Notes under the pieces: model-generated
Seen by the model: the letters and a program-made list of their open reading frames with translations, nothing else
The model's database searches: none
Told to the model about the DNA's origin: nothing
Part shown: piece by piece, positions 57,016 through 64,000 of the stretch
How the letters are laid out: every line of letters starts with the position of its first letter
How positions within the stretch are numbered: position 1 is the first letter of the stretch
Translations under genes and position numbers: made by a program
Assembly: GCF_963678635.1 (NCBI RefSeq)
Contig: NC_087065.1
Location: 53,511,858-53,575,857, forward strand
Direction of reading: 5' to 3'
Length of the DNA: 64,000 nucleotides
Source: Symsagittifera roscoffensis
Taxonomy: Eukaryota; Xenacoelomorpha; Acoela; Convolutidae

Positions 57016-59723
57016 GTTTGCAATCTGATTCGAAATTTGATTACTGATGAGAAATAAAAAGCTCAAAAAAGTGTGGTCAAGAAATACAAGTAAAACTATT
57101 ACGCCTCGAATGTCGAGGAGCACAATTATAACAAAAATTGCTCAATAATATTTTCTCGGTAACAACAAGCAGGATTTCGCCCAGAAGAAATTGGCTGACG
57201 TAAGCTGACTGGCTGGAAGAAATTTCGAAAAGTATGCAATGAGTATTAAAGGTGCATGGGAACTTGACTTCGGTTATTTTTCAGTCGCGAATGTCCAAAG
57301 CAGCGAAATTTTCGGGTGGCCATCGCGACGCAAAAGAGAATGTTTCCGCGCTTGCTATTTTCCAACTTTCTTTGTTCACGTCTAAACAAGTAAAATTAAA
57401 ATTTGATAGGCTTGTTTTGACTACACGTACTATTAAGGACCATACATATGAAAGGTAAAAATTAATGATTGAAGAATGGAAATTAGACAGATTTAATCTA
57501 GAGAAGTGGGGAAATTGCGTCATAATGCTACTATTCCTTTAACACCTAGAAAAAAAAACCACCTACATTTGAGCTGTATTTCAAATGCTAACTGCTTTTT
57601 CTTCAAAGTGAAAAAGTTCGATAATTCCAATTTAGCACGAAAACGAATATATTACTTTGGCTTTTGAATGCACCTAGACAAAAACTGGTTACTTAAGATT
57701 TTAACAGCTTTTTTCAGCCCAAACTGAGGAAAAAAAGATAAAAATTGACGGCTTAACAATTAGATTTAGGAAGTGAAAAAAGGTAACGAAAGAGAGTCCT
57801 ATCCTTACCTGCCAAAGTAACAAAACTCTTCTTAATTTCAAGGCAAAACGCGGTCTCGGTATTACGGCTACCGCAAAAGCACGGAGGCAACCATTTCTTT
57901 GAATGAAGAGAACTTAGTTCTAAATTGTCAACCGATCGTGCCAATTCCTGTTCACGTCGAAAGGCTGACAGTTTCCACTGTTTAAAACAAAAGCCGATTT
58001 GGCGAACTGTTCAAACTATTTCCAAGAGTTCAAACCGAAAAAAAACTCAAAGACCCATTTGAAGTTTCTTGATCTTATGCAAATAGAAATCGAATATCCA
58101 TGTTCTGCAGAAAAATACATTTATATCTTACCGTTTATATCGTTTCGTTAAGCCGAGCGTCGTAAATTGGTATTTAATAAACTGACGTCAGATATTAGGG
58201 AGGGGGTACTTTATTGGTTGCACTCCGGAATCAAGAGGGCTTACCTCAGAAAACTGTTGTGCTGTTGATCTCCCCATACAAGGTTGTAAGTACATAACAC
58301 TTAAATGGCATGAATTTAGACCTTCAAGTAAAACTAACAGAAACATAATTCCATACAACTATATTTGGGCTAATACCGAATTAAATTCACAAGGAAATTA
58401 CTGTTGTTCCCTTGTTTCATGAAAGGGTTGAAAATCAGACTGGACCGAAACCACGAATGTTCGAAGTATGAAACAAAAAATCCAATGTTTTTTCTCAAAG
58501 TAAATAGTTGCATCAACCTAAATTTCAACTCCTAGATGGTACCTAATTGTGAACACTAGCTAAATGTAATCGTTAGGCATGTACAAGTTTCGCGTCTAGT
58601 AGAGGATCCCCTATTGCAAAATGAGCAGATATTCTATCAATATGAGGCTATCGTACGAAAATTAGGAGAGCACCCACCCGTGCAAAAAATCTTGATTAAA
58701 GCGCAAAATAGGTCACTTCTGCGTTTCATTTTATAGCACCCATAATGGATTAGACCAGATGACATTATTTCCCGAGTTTTGAAACCAAATAACAAGTTCA
58801 AGATCGACTTTTTAAAGATAATCCATATGTTTAACTGAATAGGGCACCAATTATAATTAGTTCCAGTCAGTCATAAACCGAAACCAGACAATTTATTGAA
58901 AGGAAAACTTTTAAAGCCCTTTCTAGTTTCGGTTTAGTAACCGGTAGGTTTGACACACTATGTTTTACTTACGAGCGAATTTAGAGATCTTCGAAGTGCA
59001 TTTAGGAATATCCTGCGGCAACTCTGAGGACATTTACGATTCGACCACGGCCAACTTTTTCACATTGGAAACATGAGGTACTAAATAAAGAGCATTGAAC
59101 GTTGATCAACAAAAAGCTATAACTTTCAGAGGCCACAAAGCGAATAACAATAATACACACTTGAGAACAATCCCCGACTTAGCGGGACAAATCTGGAAGG
59201 AATTCGTTTGACTTCAAAACATGCTGCTACCACCAAAGTGAACTGAAATCAGATATGCAGATTTCCATATTTTCCAAAGACGTTCTCTCGAAATTTTGCG
59301 CGATATGAAACAGCAAAATGTCTAAATTCAATTAAGTGAGACTCTTGGAACAACCCTATGTACCAGATATGATCAAATTGCTTCAATCAGGCAGGAAATT
59401 TCTCATAGATGGTCGAAAAGATAAAAAAAACCAGCCCTGAAAATTAAAAGAATAAGTATATTTGAAAATTACCAAAGCTACTGTGGCCAACTATAGACTA
59501 AGACAAGGGTCCTATAAAAATTAGAGGACAAATTTAAAAATATATATATTAACGAAGCATTTTGAATTCAAAAAAATGTACAAAAATTCTTAAACAACAG
59601 AAATGATACAGCGGAGAAACGATTTCAGAGATTTTAATTTTTCCAAAAGTGAACATTGCAGATTTCTTAGGCAAGAAACTTCAGCGAGTATGTGAGCTTT
59701 GTCTGAGCATGGCTCTCGGAAAA

Positions 59724-59879
59724 AATTATTGTTTTGACGATAAGCCGTGAGAAACATTTATTTTCGAGTGTAATATTTTTGAATTAAATAGTAATTTATT
59801 CAATTATTGTTTTGACAATAAGCTGCGAGAAAAATTTATGTTCGAGTGTAATATTTTTGAATTCGATTGCAATTTATTA
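59724..59879. repeat. Tandem duplication, 78-bp unit, two copies
   Basis: Both units start aattattgttttgac and contain ttcgagtgtaatatttttga. They differ by a few substitutions. Lies 5' of the gene. Confidence 0.9.
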
Positions 59880-61439
59880 TGATTTTTCCGGCAAAATCAG
59901 TTACCAATAAACAAACATCAGATGAGTCCGAGTGATGCATCATATCAACAGAAGCGAAGCGAGGCTACGCAAGTCATTCAAAATATCACAATCATAGCAT
60001 GGCAAGTAAGCCGACAGAATAATTAGATTCGAATACAAAACTATCGAAAACTAGGTATAAACATAACTTTCACTTTCTTGAATTAAGTTCATTTTGAGAA
60101 AAATTATGCCGAGAAGGACAAGTAACAGCAGTAGATTAGCATTGCAACAAAATGTATGAATTGGTAATTATGCCCACAAAATTTGCGTACGCAAAATGAA
60201 AAAAAAATGATCAAAAAAATGTCGCAAAACACATTTGAGGAAATCAAAAAAAATAACCTGTCATTAAATGACGCAAAATGAGGCCAATAATCCAATACAA
60301 GGCTATCCGAAACTTTTTAGACCGAATAAACATTTTACGAGAAACAGAAAAAAAAAGAAATGATAAAAACTTGGAACACAAACTTGGAATATAACAGGAA
60401 CTTAAAGGAAAAACAGGCTCAATATATGTCTGTAAAGTAACCGACAGGTTTCTGCCAAAATGAATTCTCAATATGAAAAACTAGACAAACAATTAGAGTA
60501 TTTTTTGAACTATAATGTTGAGTTAAAGATATAAACGGCTCCGTTAAAATAATTTCGGCCGATTTTCTAGCATCAAAACGGATGAAAGATGAAAAAAAAA
60601 CCGTGAGCGTAAATATAAATGAAAAACTGCCAAATATGTCCACATGAGATTATAAAAAAATTATAAAAACTGCAGAAAAGGCGATCACCCGGAACAAAAA
60701 AAACTTGCACAATTAAAAAACCTTAAAGGAAGCTTTCGGAATGCTAGAAGGAAGCTGAAGTATTAAAAACGTCCTATCTGTGGGAATTAAGCCGATAAAA
60801 ACAAGCAGATAGACAAAATCTAAAAAAACTGCAAATCACATTTAACAAAAAACATGTCTTGACTGAAAACTAATCACCGGACTTTGTCGTCTCAAGCATT
60901 GGCGTTACAAAAAAACTGAAGTTCAAACAATTGGGGCTATGGGAACTTAGCCGACAAAACAAACAAACGGACGATAGTCCGAAAAAAAAACATTCTAGTT
61001 GCAAAAATAAATTCCCGACCGGATTCGAACCAAAAGCCTTTGCCGTCTCCAGCAGAGCAATTGTTTTACCTCTACACTAGATGGTTGATTGAAATTATAA
61101 AATTACCTATTCTAGACAAAACAGTCACAAGTCAAATTTCTAACCAACACTTTTCAGAAAAATAAAGCAAAAAAGAAAAATTTTCATTAAAACAATATGC
61201 TGTGCTATCACCTGGAAAAAAATTAAAATGAATTTATAATTTACAAAAAAATAGGACCATAAGTTGCTTTAAGCCAACTGCACACACTCAGAACGAAAAA
61301 ATGCAAAAAAGCTTTCAAAAAAGAAGAAAAAAAAAGGAAAATTCAAACTAATTATTGCTTTAAAATTTTCAGTTACGATTTTCCAAAATGAATAATTGAA
61401 TTGAATAAAACAATTGAAACAAAACTGCGAAATTTTTGA

Positions 61440-61660
61440 ATGATCGCAACCCTTCCCCATTTTGGACTGTTTTACGATATCCATTTTTTATCCATAGCCT
61501 GAAACGCATTTTTCGGCCTGTTTTTCAAATTTTGATCTGTTTTTTTATACGGATTTGAGATAGATCAGAAAATCAATGTGATCGACCGAAAAAAAAAGAT
61601 CGATAAAATTTCGTTATTTTTTTATCCGCCGCCCTCGAAAAAATCCTAGATCAGTCCCTG
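61440..61660. mobile_element. hAT-type MITE copy H, truncated
   Basis: The right-hand part of the family is recognisable (tcagaaaatcaatgtgatcgaccga, ccctcgaaaaaatcctagatcagtccctg). The left end is missing or too decayed to see. Lies 5' of the gene. A further one-ended piece begins at 62914 (caggggcggatttagggag). Confidence 0.65.
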
Positions 61661-63615
61661 GTATAAAAACTTGGAGCTACGCCGACATTATGACAACTGA
61701 AAAAATTTCGAAATTAGAAGAAATTAGGAGCACACAAAAGGATGGAAAAACAGAAGCTGATTTCTTTAGTATCGCGAAAAGATTCCAGCTAGAGCAATCG
61801 TCGTAAAACGAACCAATAAAGACCCAAGCAAATAAAAAACTTGAAACAAGGTGTCCAAAACTCTGGTAAAAACATCCAAAACACTTGAAAAAAGTATCCA
61901 CTTTTTTTCAACCTTATTATATTGATTTCAGCGAGGTTGATTTAGAAGTTTCGAGAATTGCCTTCAATAGTTTAATCAATCTTAATCGACACAACGGGAT
62001 TTAAAAATAAAAAAGTAAGCCAACAGAATTACTGCCGACACCCAATAAGCTGAAATTTTACCCAGAGGTTTCAGCAAAGAAAAAGTAACCATTTGAGCAT
62101 TTTTGATTCCTTTATTCCGTTATAAAAGTTACCAAAAAAATTTGCATTCATTTATGATACCATTGATAACTGCAAGGATTGAAACATGAAAAAAAAATTG
62201 AGTTTGAAAACTACAAATTTTTTTTATTTTGATTTGATTTCATTTTTAGATAAATTTAAGCGAAGAATCATTTTTATATTGATTCTAAAACTTCTTAAAA
62301 CATTGAAACAATTTTCGAAGTTTTAAAACTTCGAAACTTTTTAAACTTCGAAACAATAAAAAAAAACTTTGAAAAAAGATAAGCTAGCACAGAAATTGGT
62401 TATTATTGCGAATATTTTAAAAGCTATTTGCATACTTATCCAAAATTGCATCAATCTAGAGACCTATTTTGAAACTCAATGAAAGTTGTCTCGTGTCGCC
62501 ATAAGTAACGCCACACTGAACCCGAAGTATAAACACTGCAGTTATCCTGCAATGAAAATTGCAAAATTATCCCGTGGGCTACAGAACAGGACACACATTG
62601 AACGAGGTTAGCTGAACGATAGTTTACAATGCATTATAGTTCAATGAAAGAATTTTAGACTAAAAATAGTATTTGGAAACAGCATTATAAAAAGATTACG
62701 GCAACACCTGTGCTTTTCGACTGTTTCCTTAACTAATTATGTTCTGCTAAATTAGTGACCCAATTAACCGGTAAATCAAGGTTTGATCCAGTTTTTCTTC
62801 AAAAAAATTACGCTTGCACAAGCTTTTTCGATTAGAGACCAAACCTCAAACCAATTCTATAGGATTTTAAAGCAATTTTCATTTATGAATATGTTGATCA
62901 AGATTTCTTCTAGCCAGGGGCGGATTTAGGGAGGGGTAGCGGACGCAATTCCTTTCAGTTTTAATTTGGTCTATCTGTACTGTGAGTTATGCATACTGGT
63001 CAATTTGCGCAAGCATTCAGCAAGCTTTTACGACTAAGTTTTGACACTATATTCAAATCATCTGTGACCTCCATGTAACTAACTCCAATGTTTTCCAAAA
63101 AAAGGTAGAATTTTACGAACGAATTTGTCTGTAGTTTCCTATTTATTATTGAATATTTCTTCTGAACATACTAAACCTAATAAAACTAAAGGCGTGCAAA
63201 GAAACCACCGAAGGCGAAGAGGCTCTTTGAATTCGATACAAACCCCCCCCCAAAAAAAAAAAATCTGATGCCACAGAAAAAAACGGCAGATGATTTCGAG
63301 TGATATATCATTATTTCATTCGCTGTCCTAGCTGCACTAAAGAGATGCCAAAACTTTCTGAGTATCGATAAAAGCATTTTAAGAGTTAACTCGCGTGTAA
63401 CGCACCTCCGGTGCTTCGAACTTTTAACAACTCTTAAAAAACCGCATATTTTAGAAAGTCTACATCCTTTGAAATTACCGTGACAGCAGCTAATTACAGA
63501 GTTGGTAGCTTCAATTTTTGCGAAGTTTTTTAATTCAAGTTTGTTTAATTCAAATTTTGAAAAATCATAAAAACTTGTGAAGTTTTATATATAGAGAGTA
63601 CAGTCACAAAACTAG

Positions 63616-64000
63616 ACTACAGGGTCAGAAATTTCAAATTGAGAAAATTTTCAAATCCAAGTTTTCTAAAAATGAAACTTCTAAAACCATAAAAAACCTC
63701 AAATCTCCAAATATTTGAAGAATTGAGCAGTCACATTTGGAGGGCAGATTCGCAACCCCTGAGAGTACTTTTACAGCCCCCAGCTAAAGGGCTAAGGATT
63801 TAAAATTATGAAAAAAGAGTTGTAATTTAGGTTTTCTGAATTTTTTTTTGAAAAATTAAATCAAAATGTCATACCTCAAAGACTACAAAGATTTGAGCAC
63901 CCTTATTTGGAGGAAAGATTCGTAACCCCTGAAAGTACTCTGAAAACCCCCAACTACAGGGTTAGAAACTTCAAATTATTTAAAAAAAAGATGTAATTTA
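63616..64000. repeat. Satellite-like tandem repeat, about 170-bp period, running off the right edge
   Basis: The block around 'tttggagggcagattcgcaacccctgagagtact' (63736) recurs at 63906, and the block 'actacagggtcagaaatttcaaatt' (63616) recurs in changed form at about 63783 and 63953. Spacing is 167-170 bp. The array continues beyond the window. Confidence 0.8.

Larger units (their letters stand above)
57016..64000. other. 5' flank and possible 5' UTR introns
   Basis: No coding sequence recognised. A good splice acceptor (gene sense, ending at 57044) suggests that the 5' UTR starts further upstream, so the promoter may be in this stretch or beyond the window; I could not point to it. Holds the 78-bp tandem repeat, a tRNA-like head (about 61.0 kb), truncated MITEs (61.5 and 62.9 kb) and the 170-bp tandem repeat at the edge. 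Confidence 0.6.

Noticed and set aside
1-64000. CRISPR arrays, bacterial operons or viral gene blocks
   Set aside because: No regularly spaced short repeats, no ribosome-binding-site-linked gene clusters and no viral protein signatures were seen; the window is an intron-rich animal gene.

Overview
This is animal nuclear DNA: AT-rich, full of introns, with no bacterial gene organisation. It holds one large gene on the minus strand, a four-domain voltage-gated sodium channel alpha subunit. I could join 23 coding exons, from an ATG at 57015 to a TGA at 1436, by eye. All 22 introns are GT-AG, every junction keeps the reading frame, and the exons sum to 5,958 nt, predicting 1,985 residues, a normal length for the family. 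The gene therefore appears complete and intact. The phylum is not settled by the sequence. An invertebrate is most likely, because the channel looks like the Nav2 (BSC1/DSC1-like) class rather than Nav1.

From right to left the exons encode the cytoplasmic N-terminus (exon 1, 56.5-57.0 kb), domain I (exons 2-7, 50.5-44.0 kb), the I-II linker (exons 8-9, 42.8-42.1 kb), domain II (exons 10-13, 41.9-31.2 kb), the II-III linker (exons 14-15), domain III (exons 15-20, 25.6-14.8 kb), the III-IV inactivation linker (exon 21, 10.8 kb) and domain IV plus the C-terminal EF-hand-like and IQ region (exons 22-23, 3.4-1.4 kb). A polyadenylation signal with a GU-rich downstream element lies about 580 nt past the stop.

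Two protein features stand out. The selectivity ring reads Asp/Glu/Glu/Gly (D448, E910, E1378, G1675) instead of the DEKA of classical sodium channels or the DEEA usual for Nav2. The fast-inactivation triplet is Ile-Met-Leu instead of Ile-Phe-Met. A channel with altered, possibly calcium-admitting selectivity and altered inactivation is the most interesting biology here. A seven-cysteine cluster just before domain II and two RKIS sites in the I-II linker add possible modification sites.

The rest is mostly intron full of mobile-element debris. There is a hAT-type miniature transposon family (four copies with perfect 8-bp target duplications), two other dispersed families, several tRNA-derived SINE copies, a near-identical 1.9-kb tandem duplication in intron 16, a roughly 780-bp foldback in intron 10, a perfect 20-bp-arm hairpin in intron 21, and a 170-bp tandem repeat at the right edge. 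I found no second protein-coding gene, functional RNA gene or CRISPR array.
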